Of a stretch of 45,917 nucleotides of DNA, positions 29,280 through 36,840 are shown piece after piece. Where the stretch lies: positions 1 through 45,917 of the forward strand of contig CAZJZH010000003.1 in the NCBI GenBank assembly GCA_964550465.1, written 5' to 3'. The notes below the pieces were generated by a model. It saw nothing but the letters and a program-made list of their open reading frames with translations, ran no database searches and was not told the DNA's origin. A program made the position numbers and the translations under genes. Each line of letters starts with the position of its first letter. Within the stretch, counting starts at the first letter, position 1. This stretch comes from CAZJZH01 sp964550465 (GTDB lineage Bacteria > Patescibacteriota > Patescibacteriia > JACRDY01).

Positions 29280-30350
29280 ATGGCCTCTCTCGACTCCCAA
29301 AAAACTATTGAAACTCTCGACGCGTCTGGCACGCGTTTTTCTATTGCCAATCTTGGTCAACAGGTCGAACAGGCCTGGGCGGAGAGTGTAGCTGTTAAAC
29401 TGCCGGCTAACTACAAAAAATGCAGCCAGATTATTATCCACGGTATGGGTGGCTCCGGCCTGGCTGGTCATGTGGCGCAATCGGTCTTTGCTGATCAACT
29501 GCCAGTGCCGGTACGGGTGATCAATGACTATAGCCTGCCCGCCTCATTAGGTAAAAACACACTGTATATTGCCTTGAGTTATTCGGGTAATACCGAAGAA
29601 GTGACCAAGGGTTTAAAAATTGCTCAGAAGCAAGGTGCTAAGGTGGTGGTAGTGACAACTGGCGGTACACTAGCTGCGGCGGTTCACAAAAAGCAGGTGC
29701 CTGGCTATGTGATTGACCCGGTGCATAATCCGTCCGGTCAGCCGCGCCTGGCTACCGGCTACATGACCTTTGGCTTGCTGGGCATGCTCCATCAATTAGG
29801 CTACATCACTATTTCTTCAGCCGTCATCAAGCGCTTACCGGCAATTGGTCAGAAAGTAGCTGAGGTGTATGGCCCTGAGGTGCCAACTCAACAGAACTGG
29901 GCCAAGCAGCTGGCGGTGTCATTAGAAAAGAGCATTCCCTGCCTAATGGTGGCTGATTTTGCGGCTGGTGCAGCCCATGTCTGCGCCAATATCCTCAACG
30001 AAAGCGCCAAGCAGTTTGCTACCTATTTTGTTATCCCGGAGCTGAATCATCATTTGCTAGAAGGGCTGGCGCACCCACCGCAGGGCACCAAGGCTTTACA
30101 TTTTCTGTCGATTCAGTCACAGTGGTATCACCAGCGCAATCAGCAGCGACTGGCCATTACTGAGCGGGTGCTGAAGAAACAAGGGATAGCGCTGACGCCT
30201 ATTACATTGCGCACACAGAGTAAGTTAGAGCAATCGGTGGAGTTGGTGGCGATTGGTAGTTATGTCGCCTTTTATCTGGCCATGCTGCACCGGGTTGATC
30301 CGGGCCCAAACCAGTGGGTAGATTATCTGAAAGCACAATTGAAGAAGTAG
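29280..30350 (+). CDS. Bifunctional phosphoglucose/phosphomannose isomerase
   Basis: A SIS-domain sugar phosphate isomerase of the PGI/PMI type, linking glucose-6-phosphate, fructose-6-phosphate and mannose-6-phosphate. The 356 residues have HGMGGSGLAG at about 54-63, ALSYSGNTEE for phosphate binding, NPSGQPRLATGY, ELNHHLLEGL with catalytic Glu/His, and the C-terminal DPGPNQWVDYLK. Length matches the family. No ribosome site is present; TATACT is at 29260-29265, and TTGAAA/TAGACT at 29226-29254 is an alternative promoter. In CPR it commonly replaces ordinary pgi and could feed surface-sugar synthesis. Confidence 0.93.
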   Translation: MASLDSQKTIETLDASGTRFSIANLGQQVEQAWAESVAVKLPANYKKCSQIIIHGMGGSGLAGHVAQSVFADQLPVPVRVINDYSLPASLGKNTLYIALSYSGNTEEVTKGLKIAQKQGAKVVVVTTGGTLAAAVHKKQVPGYVIDPVHNPSGQPRLATGYMTFGLLGMLHQLGYITISSAVIKRLPAIGQKVAEVYGPEVPTQQNWAKQLAVSLEKSIPCLMVADFAAGAAHVCANILNESAKQFATYFVIPELNHHLLEGLAHPPQGTKALHFLSIQSQWYHQRNQQRLAITERVLKKQGIALTPITLRTQSKLEQSVELVAIGSYVAFYLAMLHRVDPGPNQWVDYLKAQLKK

Positions 30351-30426
30351 CTATGCTAACGATGGTGTGTTTACCTCTGCTCCGATCCATGCTTGCGGAG
30401 CAGGTGTAAAGACATCATTTTTTTAT

Positions 30427-32010
30427 ATGACCACTACTACCAATCGTTGGTCAGCTTGGGTGGCCGCTCTTATCCTCGGTCTGTTAGTGGCTGGGTTGTT
30501 GGCTTGGTTTCAGCAGCAGCCGGTGTTTGTTGATCCGGATGGTTTTTATCACGCGGCTATGACCGAGCGGCTGGTGGCGCAGGGGTGGGTGACAGATTTT
30601 CCAGCTCTGCCATTGACTGTGTTGGCCGAACGGTTTGCGAATCAGCATTTCCTCTACCATGCGGCCGCTTGGCCGTTTACAGCAGCGCTTGGACCACTGT
30701 GGGGCATGAAGGCGGCTACTATTGCTTTTGGCGCGCTGGCTGCTGCGGCGCTGTTTTGGTTTATCTACGCTCACCAGCAGGGTCGCTCAGTAGTCTGGCC
30801 GGCCATCTTTGCGGGATTGGCTGTTTTAACACAGCCCTTTTTATTTCGACTGTCGCTGGTCAAGGCAACGCCGTTAGCGCTGGTTGCGCTGCTGGTGCTG
30901 TGGTACGCGGCCGCACGCCGCAAATGGTGGCTGCTGGCTGCTACTTCGATACTGTTTGTCTACCTGTATGGTGGCTGGATTCTGGGAGTAGTGGTGGTCG
31001 GTGTCTATTACTTGGCCGAGGCAGTGACGGTGCATCGTCAAGAACAGCAACCACTGCCTAGCAGCCTGTTTGACCGACAGCGCTTGGCACTACCACTGGT
31101 CAGTATTGGCGCTACGGCTATTGGGTTAATCGCTAATCCGTTTTTCCCCAACAACCTGTGGTATTTTTGGTGGCAGTTTTTTCAGATTGGCGCGGTTAAC
31201 TATCAGTCCGTCATTGGCGTGGGCACTGAGTGGTACCCCTATGCTGTTCATCTTCTGGCAGCTGACACGGCTCTAGTAACCGTGCCGCTGATTTTGGCAG
31301 TGCTGTGCTTTGCTCTTTATGCCAAACGGCGAGATGCTGTGCAGTGGAGCGCCTTGGTATTAACCATTTTCTTTTTTGTGATTACCTTGAAGTCACGACG
31401 GTATGTCGAGTACTACGTGCCCTTCGCGGCCATCACCAGCGCTCTGTTGTTGATGCCACAGCTGACGCAATTATCTAGCCGTTGGTTGTTGGAAAAAATA
31501 CAGCGGTTGTCACTGGGTAAGCTGCTTGGTTATACGGCCATCGTACTGTTTTTCAGCTTTGCGACGCTGACGATTAGTATTAAATCAGTGGTGTTGCTCG
31601 ATGATTATTTCAGTCGTCACGGCCACCCCTTTGATCTGTTTGTGGGAGCAGAGCAGTGGTTGGATAGTACGGTGGCGGCAGGCAGTACCATCTTTCACAG
31701 TGATTGGGATGAGTTTCCAGCCTTGTTTTATCAGGCGCCACAGTACGGGTATATCTCCGGCCTTGACCCGACATTTCTCTATCTAGCTGACCCGGACAAG
31801 GCTGTAGCTTTTGCAGAGATTACTACTGCTGAAACACCAACTGACACAGTTGGTCAGCAGATCTTTGATGCGTTTGGCGCGGAATATATTATTGTCGTTC
31901 GACAGCGCCATAAAAAATTTGTAGAAAATATTGAACGTGATGAGCAGTTGACTGAGGTCTATCGAGATGAGCGAGTCAGCATATGGCAATTAATAATGCA
32001 TAATGAATAA
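30427..32010 (+). CDS. GT-C type membrane glycosyltransferase (Stt3/GT39-like)
   Basis: A 527-residue protein with about ten to twelve membrane helices and a short C-terminal soluble part. After the first helix comes VDPDGFYHAAM, resembling the acidic first-loop motif of Stt3/PMT-type lipid-linked sugar transferases, which act on the outer membrane face. The soluble end has HSDWDEFPALFY, SGLDPTFLYLAD and FGAEYIIVV, frequent in such proteins. I prefer ATG 30427 to 30367 because the earlier residues are not membrane-like. Acceptor and donor are unknown; protein or polysaccharide glycosylation is plausible given the flippase and ligase at the right end of the window. Confidence 0.75.
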   Translation: MTTTTNRWSAWVAALILGLLVAGLLAWFQQQPVFVDPDGFYHAAMTERLVAQGWVTDFPALPLTVLAERFANQHFLYHAAAWPFTAALGPLWGMKAATIAFGALAAAALFWFIYAHQQGRSVVWPAIFAGLAVLTQPFLFRLSLVKATPLALVALLVLWYAAARRKWWLLAATSILFVYLYGGWILGVVVVGVYYLAEAVTVHRQEQQPLPSSLFDRQRLALPLVSIGATAIGLIANPFFPNNLWYFWWQFFQIGAVNYQSVIGVGTEWYPYAVHLLAADTALVTVPLILAVLCFALYAKRRDAVQWSALVLTIFFFVITLKSRRYVEYYVPFAAITSALLLMPQLTQLSSRWLLEKIQRLSLGKLLGYTAIVLFFSFATLTISIKSVVLLDDYFSRHGHPFDLFVGAEQWLDSTVAAGSTIFHSDWDEFPALFYQAPQYGYISGLDPTFLYLADPDKAVAFAEITTAETPTDTVGQQIFDAFGAEYIIVVRQRHKKFVENIERDEQLTEVYRDERVSIWQLIMHNE

Positions 32011-32029
32011 TGGTTAATTATGCATTATT
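31992..32029. repeat. AT-rich palindrome enclosing the stop codon of the glycosyltransferase
   Basis: AATAATGCATAAT (31992-32004) and its inverse ATTATGCATTATT (32017-32029) form a 13-bp stem; the TAA stop (32008-32010) lies in the loop. Confidence 0.7.
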
Positions 32030-32042
32030 TATTTGAGATACT

Positions 32043-32068
32043 AAAAAATCCGCCGGAGCGGATTTTTT
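32043..32068 (+). terminator. Terminator of the glycosyltransferase gene
   Basis: AAAAAATCCGC pairs with GCGGATTTTTT. The stem is A/T-flanked and may also serve the convergent secreted-protein gene. Confidence 0.85.
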
Positions 32069-32078
32069 ATTAAGCCTC

Positions 32079-32543
32079 TTAGTTCAGCCAGTAGCCATCA
32101 ACGATGGTAGCAGCTTCACAATCAGCGACGTCAGCGGCAGCAGAACAAGCGGCTAGCCGCGCTTCTACTGTCTCTTCAGCCTCAAACCGGGTGCAGCCAT
32201 TTAATGGGCCACTGGTGAAGGTACGGAAGCTGACTGGACTAGTACCCTCAAAGTAGAGAGTGTAGACAGTCTGGGCTTCGTCCCACTGGACACACTGGGT
32301 AACAGCATGCTCAGTTGGCTCAGCATCTTCTGCCTCACCAGGGACAACGAAGTTGATAAAGTTACCAAAATGATTGTCCTGAGAGTAGAAGGTGTTGCGC
32401 CAGTAGGCACGAGAACGGACGGGTGATTCGAAAACCAAACCGCCATCCTCTGGCAAGTTGTCGATAGTGACAGCCTGGACCACACTCAACGGAGCGGCCA
32501 ACAGGGTCACAGCCACGGCAACCAAGGCGATAAACTTCTTCAT
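32079..32543 (-). CDS. Secreted protein with four cysteines, function unknown
   Basis: From ATG 32543 the protein has 154 residues; the frame extends to 32603 but the signal peptide begins at MKKFIALVAVAVTLLAAP. Cleavage is likely after VVQA. The mature part (about 130 residues) is acidic and contains four Cys (QCVQWD, NGCTRF, LAACSA, ADCEAA), which could form two disulfides. No named domain is recognised. It is encoded just downstream of the DUF2079 gene on the same strand with about 80 bases between, including a TATACT box near 32605, so it is probably transcribed separately. Confidence 0.7.
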   Translation of the reverse strand: MKKFIALVAVAVTLLAAPLSVVQAVTIDNLPEDGGLVFESPVRSRAYWRNTFYSQDNHFGNFINFVVPGEAEDAEPTEHAVTQCVQWDEAQTVYTLYFEGTSPVSFRTFTSGPLNGCTRFEAEETVEARLAACSAAADVADCEAATIVDGYWLN

Positions 32544-32621
32544 AAGATATTTTGCTATAGCGTTTTTATTGCAAAAATTAGGTCTTTTTGAGCCTAATAG
32601 CATAGTATAGCAAGCATTAGA

Positions 32622-34529
32622 TTAATTGTCAATAGCTTGATCAATACCCTGCTCGATTGACCAACAGGAGGACTGAATGACGTTTTTTTGTCTGATTTGG
32701 GGGGTAATCTGTGAGAAGCGGTCGAGTACCTGGCTACCTTGCAGGTGAACTAGTTGAATGCAGATGTTAGTGGTTTGCGCATCAGGGGTGATGTGATGAA
32801 CAACCCGCAGCCGCTGACTTGGTGTCAGCTCATTGCTGAGGTAGAGGCCGTGAGCCAAAGCGCGCGGTGTTTCCGTCAGCACTGTTTGACCACGTCGCTG
32901 TTGGACCAGTAGTTGATAGTCACGGTCCGGTGACTGATTAAACTGAATGTCACAGGTGAATCGATTGTTCGGCAGGGGTCGGCAATCAAAGTAATTAGTT
33001 GGCGGAGCGGCAACAACAGTGGCTGGCAGCGGTAGTGGTTCGGTGACATCACGACGCCAGACCAGTGTCTGGCCAAAGTGACCGGCTAGCTGTAAATCAT
33101 GATCAGTAATCAGTTGACGCAGCCGCTGAGCGCCATCAACATACAGTGGCTGGTAGCGGCTACGTGATTCATAGACCAGTTGGAAATTAACAAACGTATC
33201 GCTGTCAAAAATTAACGCATCAACGGTGTCCAGAGTGTATGGTGTAGCGGCAAACTGTTGTCGACCGGTGAAAATATAATTGAGCAGCGCTACCTGGGGG
33301 CGTTGTGACAGGTGAGGCAGTAGTGACTGTCCACTGACCACTGTCCCGTCTTCGGGTACCAGCGCCAGGGCTTGTTGGTAATCCGCTACCACAGTATCGC
33401 TGGCTCGGCTGGGACGTACGCCAATAGTGCCGATGCTCCACAGACTACTGACCAGTAGTAGTACAACAATAACACCCTTCGGCAGCCCCCATCGGGGCTG
33501 CTGATACCAACCATGCACAGTAGCGATGGTGGCCAGGGTAAAGGCGGCCACAATCGGCGCAGCATAATGGGTGGTAACTACTACGCCACTACCGCCACTG
33601 CTACTGAGGGCGTACTGAAAAATTATCGGCAGGGCGATCAACCAGTATTTTGGTTTAAATACAGGTAGGAAGGCAAATGGCATCAGTAGACCAATCAGCA
33701 TCTGCCAGTTCTGTAGTCGTAGCAGCATGCGCAGCGTTTCCAGTGGTTGTTGGAAAATACCGACGATTAATCCAGGCAACGAATCACCGAGCCAGCCGTA
33801 GTAAATTAGAAACTTATAACTGCCAGTCGGATTAAAGGCGCTGCTGATGGTAATGGCAATAGCTAGCCAAGTAACAGCTAGGGCTGCTGGTACTAACCAC
33901 CAACGCCACTGTTGCAGCCACTGTCTACCCTGATCAACAGCGATGAACAGACTGAAGCCTAGTAGCAGTAGCGTCACATCTTCTCGCACTAATACTAGTA
34001 AGCTGATCAGGGCAATAAAGGGGATGAAGCGGCGGCGCTGGTAAAAAAGAAAGGCGGTGAAAAATAACGGCAAGACGAGCGGCAGGAAGTGAAATTCAAA
34101 CATGGCCATGTAGTGCAGTGAGATGTGGAGTAAAAAGATAATTGGCGCGACGATACTCCACGGCTGGTCGGTGAAAAAACGCTGGCTGATGCGGTACAGT
34201 GGCCAGGCAGCAGCCGCGATAGCTACTGTCTGGAGGATGATCAGGCTGATGGGGTGAGCAGCCACGGCGTAGATGGGTAGTAGTAGGAAGAGGATGGGTG
34301 TGACATGGTCACCCAGGTAGCTGGGTGGGTGAATGAACGAAGCTAGGATGTCGCCTCGCAAGGTGTTGGCAAAGACGTGGTTGATGATACCCAGGTCCAG
34401 ACCGCTATAACCAAAGTGGATATACTTCCAGACACCTAACGCTGAAAACACCACAGCGAAGAGGGCTGCGGCTACGATAACGATATGATTAGCGTGTGTA
34501 TTGGTGAATTGTTTTACTGTTGACAGCAT
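32622..34529 (-). CDS. DUF2079 multi-helix membrane protein
   Basis: A 635-residue protein with roughly ten to eleven membrane helices (1-400) and a soluble region of about 230 residues at the C-terminus. Near the N-terminus HFGYSGLDLGIINHVFANTLRG, then SFIHPPSYLGDHVTPILFLLLPIY, are the typical DUF2079 blocks (acidic Asp and His in the first extracytoplasmic loop, as in GT-C enzymes). The family is thought to be glycosyltransferase-like but has no settled reaction. TATAAT lies about 20-25 bases upstream of the ATG on the minus strand; no ribosome site is visible. Confidence 0.85.
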   Translation of the reverse strand: MLSTVKQFTNTHANHIVIVAAALFAVVFSALGVWKYIHFGYSGLDLGIINHVFANTLRGDILASFIHPPSYLGDHVTPILFLLLPIYAVAAHPISLIILQTVAIAAAAWPLYRISQRFFTDQPWSIVAPIIFLLHISLHYMAMFEFHFLPLVLPLFFTAFLFYQRRRFIPFIALISLLVLVREDVTLLLLGFSLFIAVDQGRQWLQQWRWWLVPAALAVTWLAIAITISSAFNPTGSYKFLIYYGWLGDSLPGLIVGIFQQPLETLRMLLRLQNWQMLIGLLMPFAFLPVFKPKYWLIALPIIFQYALSSSGGSGVVVTTHYAAPIVAAFTLATIATVHGWYQQPRWGLPKGVIVVLLLVSSLWSIGTIGVRPSRASDTVVADYQQALALVPEDGTVVSGQSLLPHLSQRPQVALLNYIFTGRQQFAATPYTLDTVDALIFDSDTFVNFQLVYESRSRYQPLYVDGAQRLRQLITDHDLQLAGHFGQTLVWRRDVTEPLPLPATVVAAPPTNYFDCRPLPNNRFTCDIQFNQSPDRDYQLLVQQRRGQTVLTETPRALAHGLYLSNELTPSQRLRVVHHITPDAQTTNICIQLVHLQGSQVLDRFSQITPQIRQKNVIQSSCWSIEQGIDQAIDN

Positions 34530-34574
34530 AAGCAGTCTTTCGTATACTGGCCACTGCTATTATATCAGGTATTT

Positions 34575-34624
34575 GCGGTAGTAGCTCCCGCCTTCGCCCC
34601 TCGCTACGCTCGAGCTTTGGCGGG
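34575..34624 (+). pseudogene. 5' fragment of tRNA-Gly broken by a GC-rich palindrome
   Basis: GCGGTAGTAGCTC (34575-34587) is identical to the first 13 bases of the intact tRNA-Gly at 34695. It then runs into a palindrome with CCCGCC (34587-34592) and GGCGGG (34619-34624) at its ends and a CGCTACG/CGAGC-rich middle. More GC-rich repeat debris follows to about 34670. Confidence 0.65.
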
Positions 34625-34694
34625 CAAGTCCGCCCGTGTTCACTACGGTGAATGAGGGTAAGATGAGTAGTTAATTTGTCATTCACTCCTGTCA

Positions 34695-34767
34695 GCGGTA
34701 GTAGCTCAGTTGGTAGAGCGCTTCCTTGCCAAGGAAGAGGTCGCCGGTTCGAGTCCGGTCTACCGCT
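34695..34767 (+). tRNA. tRNA-Gly (GCC anticodon)
   Basis: A 73-base cloverleaf: acceptor GCGGTAG/CTACCGC with discriminator T, D arm with AGTTGGTA, anticodon stem CTTCC/GGAAG with loop TTGCCAA (anticodon GCC), and T arm CCGG-TTCGAGT-CCGG. CCA is not encoded. Broken copies of the same tRNA flank it on both sides. Confidence 0.97.
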
Positions 34768-34780
34768 GATAGTGGTGAAG

Positions 34781-34961
34781 ACGAATAGCTCCCGCCCATC
34801 TCCGCCAATGGCGGAGTGGTCGGGTCCGCCCGCGCAAGCCTAAAAGGCTGCGACGGGCGGGCAGTTGGTACCCGCCTTCGTATCGCTTCGCGACACTACG
34901 GCGGGCAGGAAGCGCTTCCTTGCCAAGGAAGAGGACGTCCCGCACAGCGGGATCTACCGCT
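34781..34961 (+). pseudogene. tRNA-Gly remnant split by GC-rich palindromic inserts
   Basis: Pieces of the tRNA occur in order: TAGCTC (34786-34791), AGTTGGTA (34863-34870), a 24-base identical anticodon-arm block (34911-34934) and TCTACCGCT (34953-34961). Between them are GC-rich palindromes: 34792-34861 (CCGCCC...GGGCGG), 34871-34910 (CCCGCC...GGCGGG) and, in place of the T arm, an 18-base CCCGC-ACA-GCGGG hairpin (34935-34952). The TTCGA loop is lost, so it should not work as a tRNA. It ends in a terminator and so is probably co-transcribed with the intact gene. Confidence 0.75.
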
Positions 34962-34963
34962 CC

Positions 34964-35001
34964 AAAAGATCGTAACGGAATTATTGCGTTGCGGTCTTTT
35001 T
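34964..35001 (+). terminator. Terminator of the tRNA-Gly locus
   Basis: AAAAGATCGTAACG pairs with CGTTGCGGTCTTTT (two G-U pairs) around a 9-base loop, followed by T. Confidence 0.8.
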
Positions 35002-35011
35002 ATGTATACAG

Positions 35012-35042
35012 AAAGAAAAGCACCCTCTAAGGTGAGGGTGCG
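35012..35042 (-). terminator. Terminator of membrane cassette A, containing its stop codon
   Basis: On the minus strand GCACCCTC-ACCTTA-GAGGGTGC followed by TTTTCTTTC. The TAG stop (35027-35029) begins in the loop; the last codons (Ala-Pro-Ser-Pro) form the left arm. Confidence 0.85.
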
Positions 35043-35569
35043 GTGACGGAGTGCGGTAGGTTGTCAATGTGTTTTTGGGTCAGTCGTATCTTTTGCCATT
35101 TACGAGCATCGAAGAAAATATCGAGGCAGGTGCCGAATAGTGTAGCTGGCCCCAGACCAAAGGTGCATAGCAGCACAGTGCCCCATAACCAGACAGGCAT
35201 AAGCTTGTCTATGCGGGCAACCGTCATGAGCATGCCCACCAGTATCAGCCAGCAGGCAATGCGGAGATACCTGTCGTTTTCCCGCAGCTCGCCTTGGATG
35301 ATTGAGTCATCACCCTTGTAGTAGGTTTTGACCATCAGCTGGGCGCCGGCCTGCACATGAGGGTGAGTCAGTGTCTGTCGTGCTACGACGTAGCAAGTGC
35401 ACCAAATCAGCATTATGCCAGTTATGATGACCATCGGCGCTAGGCCGGAGTCAACCAGGGCGTAGTAGTTGACCCGGGTAAAAAACCATAGCCACTCGAT
35501 GGCGCAGAGTCCAATAACGACCACAGGGGTGATTACTAGCAAACCCCATCCCACTAGCATCTTTCGCAC
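35027..35569 (-). CDS. Small membrane protein, cassette A
   Basis: I do not recognise this 180-residue protein. It starts at GTG 35569, placed by AAGGAG seven bases upstream. Four membrane helices are likely: about 5-25, 42-63, 103-120 and 126-148, with a soluble loop between helices 2 and 3 (PHVQAGAQLMVKTYYKGDDSII) and a basic C-terminal tail. The layout (two helices, loop, two helices, tail ending APSP) matches the next two genes, although the sequences are not clearly homologous. Each is a separate unit with its own ribosome site and terminator. The upstream 28 bases are shared with cassette C. Confidence 0.72.
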   Translation of the reverse strand: MRKMLVGWGLLVITPVVVIGLCAIEWLWFFTRVNYYALVDSGLAPMVIITGIMLIWCTCYVVARQTLTHPHVQAGAQLMVKTYYKGDDSIIQGELRENDRYLRIACWLILVGMLMTVARIDKLMPVWLWGTVLLCTFGLGPATLFGTCLDIFFDARKWQKIRLTQKHIDNLPHSVTAPSP

Positions 35570-35631
35570 AACGCGTCTCCTTCCTCGGGTGATGAAATGT
35601 ACTAGCTCAATCTAATCACAGTTCTCATAAA

Positions 35632-35660
35632 AAGAAAAGCACCCTCTAGGATGAGGGTGC
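35632..35660 (-). terminator. Terminator of membrane cassette B, containing its stop codon
   Basis: On the minus strand GCACCCTC-ATCCTA-GAGGGTGC followed by TTTTCTTTTT; the TAG stop (35646-35648) begins in the loop. Confidence 0.85.
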
Positions 35661-36173
35661 TATGCAGGCATGTGAAGGCTGGCTACGGCGCGCTTTTACC
35701 CAGGCCCATGACATGAACACGCTGTGGAAACGATGTGTCACCCAAGCATGGAGGAATACGCCGGCTAGCAAGGTGCCTGACATAATAGGTGTAGCCTCAC
35801 CAAGGGCTAACGTCGCTACCTTGGAGTTTGCCATAAAAAGCCCAATCATGGTTACACCCACCGATACGATGCTGATGTGGTGGATGTCGCGTAACTGTAC
35901 GGCAATATCAATAGCGTTTTTGTCAGCTGATGCGGGTCTGAACCGCACGTCATAGCAATTTGGTAGGTGGCAAATAGATTGATCGGTGGCGTTTTTCCAG
36001 ACAACTCGCAAGGCAGCTGACAAGAGGAAAGCTGTTAGTAAATAGCGATACCCTTCCGGCTGGAATGGAGGCTCTACCCCGTCGTAGTAGAGGGCTATTA
36101 GACCTATCCAAATACACAGCTCAGTCAGCACACAAAACCAGCACACCATCTCGGTAGTGATACGAATTTTCAC
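35646..36173 (-). CDS. Small membrane protein, cassette B
   Basis: I do not recognise this 175-residue protein. It starts at GTG 36173 with AGGAGGT just upstream. Four helices are likely: about 10-29, 42-58, 98-115 and 125-145, with a soluble loop between helices 2 and 3 that has two cysteines (SICHLPNCYDVRF) and a polar tail ending APSS. The upstream region differs from those of cassettes A and C, so its promoter is not clear. Its position between two similar units argues for a set of related envelope proteins. Confidence 0.7.
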   Translation of the reverse strand: MKIRITTEMVCWFCVLTELCIWIGLIALYYDGVEPPFQPEGYRYLLTAFLLSAALRVVWKNATDQSICHLPNCYDVRFRPASADKNAIDIAVQLRDIHHISIVSVGVTMIGLFMANSKVATLALGEATPIMSGTLLAGVFLHAWVTHRFHSVFMSWAWVKARRSQPSHACIAPSS

Positions 36174-36235
36174 GGGATACCTCCTGTTGGCGGTGTTTCA
36201 ATGAGCGATATGCGTATCTCATCATATTTTGTGAC

Positions 36236-36266
36236 AAAAGAAAAGCACCCCCTAGGAGGAGGGTGC
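36236..36266 (-). terminator. Terminator of membrane cassette C, containing its stop codon
   Basis: On the minus strand GCACCCTC-CTCCTA-GGGGGTGC followed by TTTTCTTTTG; the TAG stop (36252-36254) begins in the loop. Confidence 0.85.
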
Positions 36267-36779
36267 GGGAGCAGTTTTGTAGAAACCACGCCATTGGCCG
36301 ATGGCGTTGGTCAATTTGAAGGTACTCATTGGTACCAACTGGCAGAGCAATACCAAGGCGCCAACGCTGGCGATTATGAAGAGCAGGCTGCCGGTATAGA
36401 CACCGGTAGCAGTGGCTAGCCAGCTGTTAATACTTGGTATGGTGCCGAATAGCGCCATAATGAGGCAGCCAGTGGTGAGCAAGAAGTATTTGACGACCGA
36501 CCACATGTACGCGCGGAAGTCGTCTTGGTGTTGCTCTGGTAGGTCTTGCCAGGATAAACCATCTGCGTAACCCAAGCTTTTGAGGGCGAGATTGCCGGTG
36601 GCGACAGCCCAGAGAGTGTGGCAGAAAGCGCATGCGCCTATCAAGGACCATGATGTTGGCCCGTTGCCGGTGAAGCCTTCGTCTGCCACCAGGCAAACAA
36701 AGCCAAGAATGACTATGTCGATGAGAACCGTGGTCAACGAGATTATCCCGCTGAATAGAGCTGTGCTGAGTGGAACCAT
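36252..36779 (-). CDS. Small membrane protein, cassette C
   Basis: I do not recognise this 175-residue protein. ATG 36779 has GGAGGT five bases upstream. Four helices are likely: about 10-32, 44-62, 92-112 and 122-148, with an acidic loop between helices 2 and 3 (LSWQDLPEQHQDDF) and a tail ending APSS. Its promoter (TTGACA, 18-base spacer, TAGATT) lies inside the 3' end of the SpoU methyltransferase gene. First of the three tandem cassettes in the direction of transcription. Confidence 0.72.
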   Translation of the reverse strand: MVPLSTALFSGIISLTTVLIDIVILGFVCLVADEGFTGNGPTSWSLIGACAFCHTLWAVATGNLALKSLGYADGLSWQDLPEQHQDDFRAYMWSVVKYFLLTTGCLIMALFGTIPSINSWLATATGVYTGSLLFIIASVGALVLLCQLVPMSTFKLTNAIGQWRGFYKTAPAPSS

Positions 36780-36810
36780 AGAGACCTCCGTATGTGAAAT
36801 GTGCTAGCTC

Positions 36811-36840
36811 AATCTAATCACGCTTGAGCTGAGGTGTCAA
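36811..36840 (-). promoter_or_regulatory. Promoter and shared upstream element of cassette C
   Basis: On the minus strand TTGACA (36835-36840), 18-base spacer, TAGATT (36811-36816). From GTGATTAGATTGAGCTAG onwards 28 bases are repeated, with one difference, upstream of cassette A (about 35594-35621). Confidence 0.65.

Noticed and set aside
34489..34686. Minus-strand frame crossing the tRNA-Gly fragment and palindrome
   Set aside because: It overlaps the DUF2079 start and consists mostly of repeat sequence.
34781..34961. A functional tRNA with introns
   Set aside because: Inserts occur at several non-canonical positions, the 5' acceptor half is missing and the TTCGA loop is lost, so a pseudogene or repeat product is more likely.
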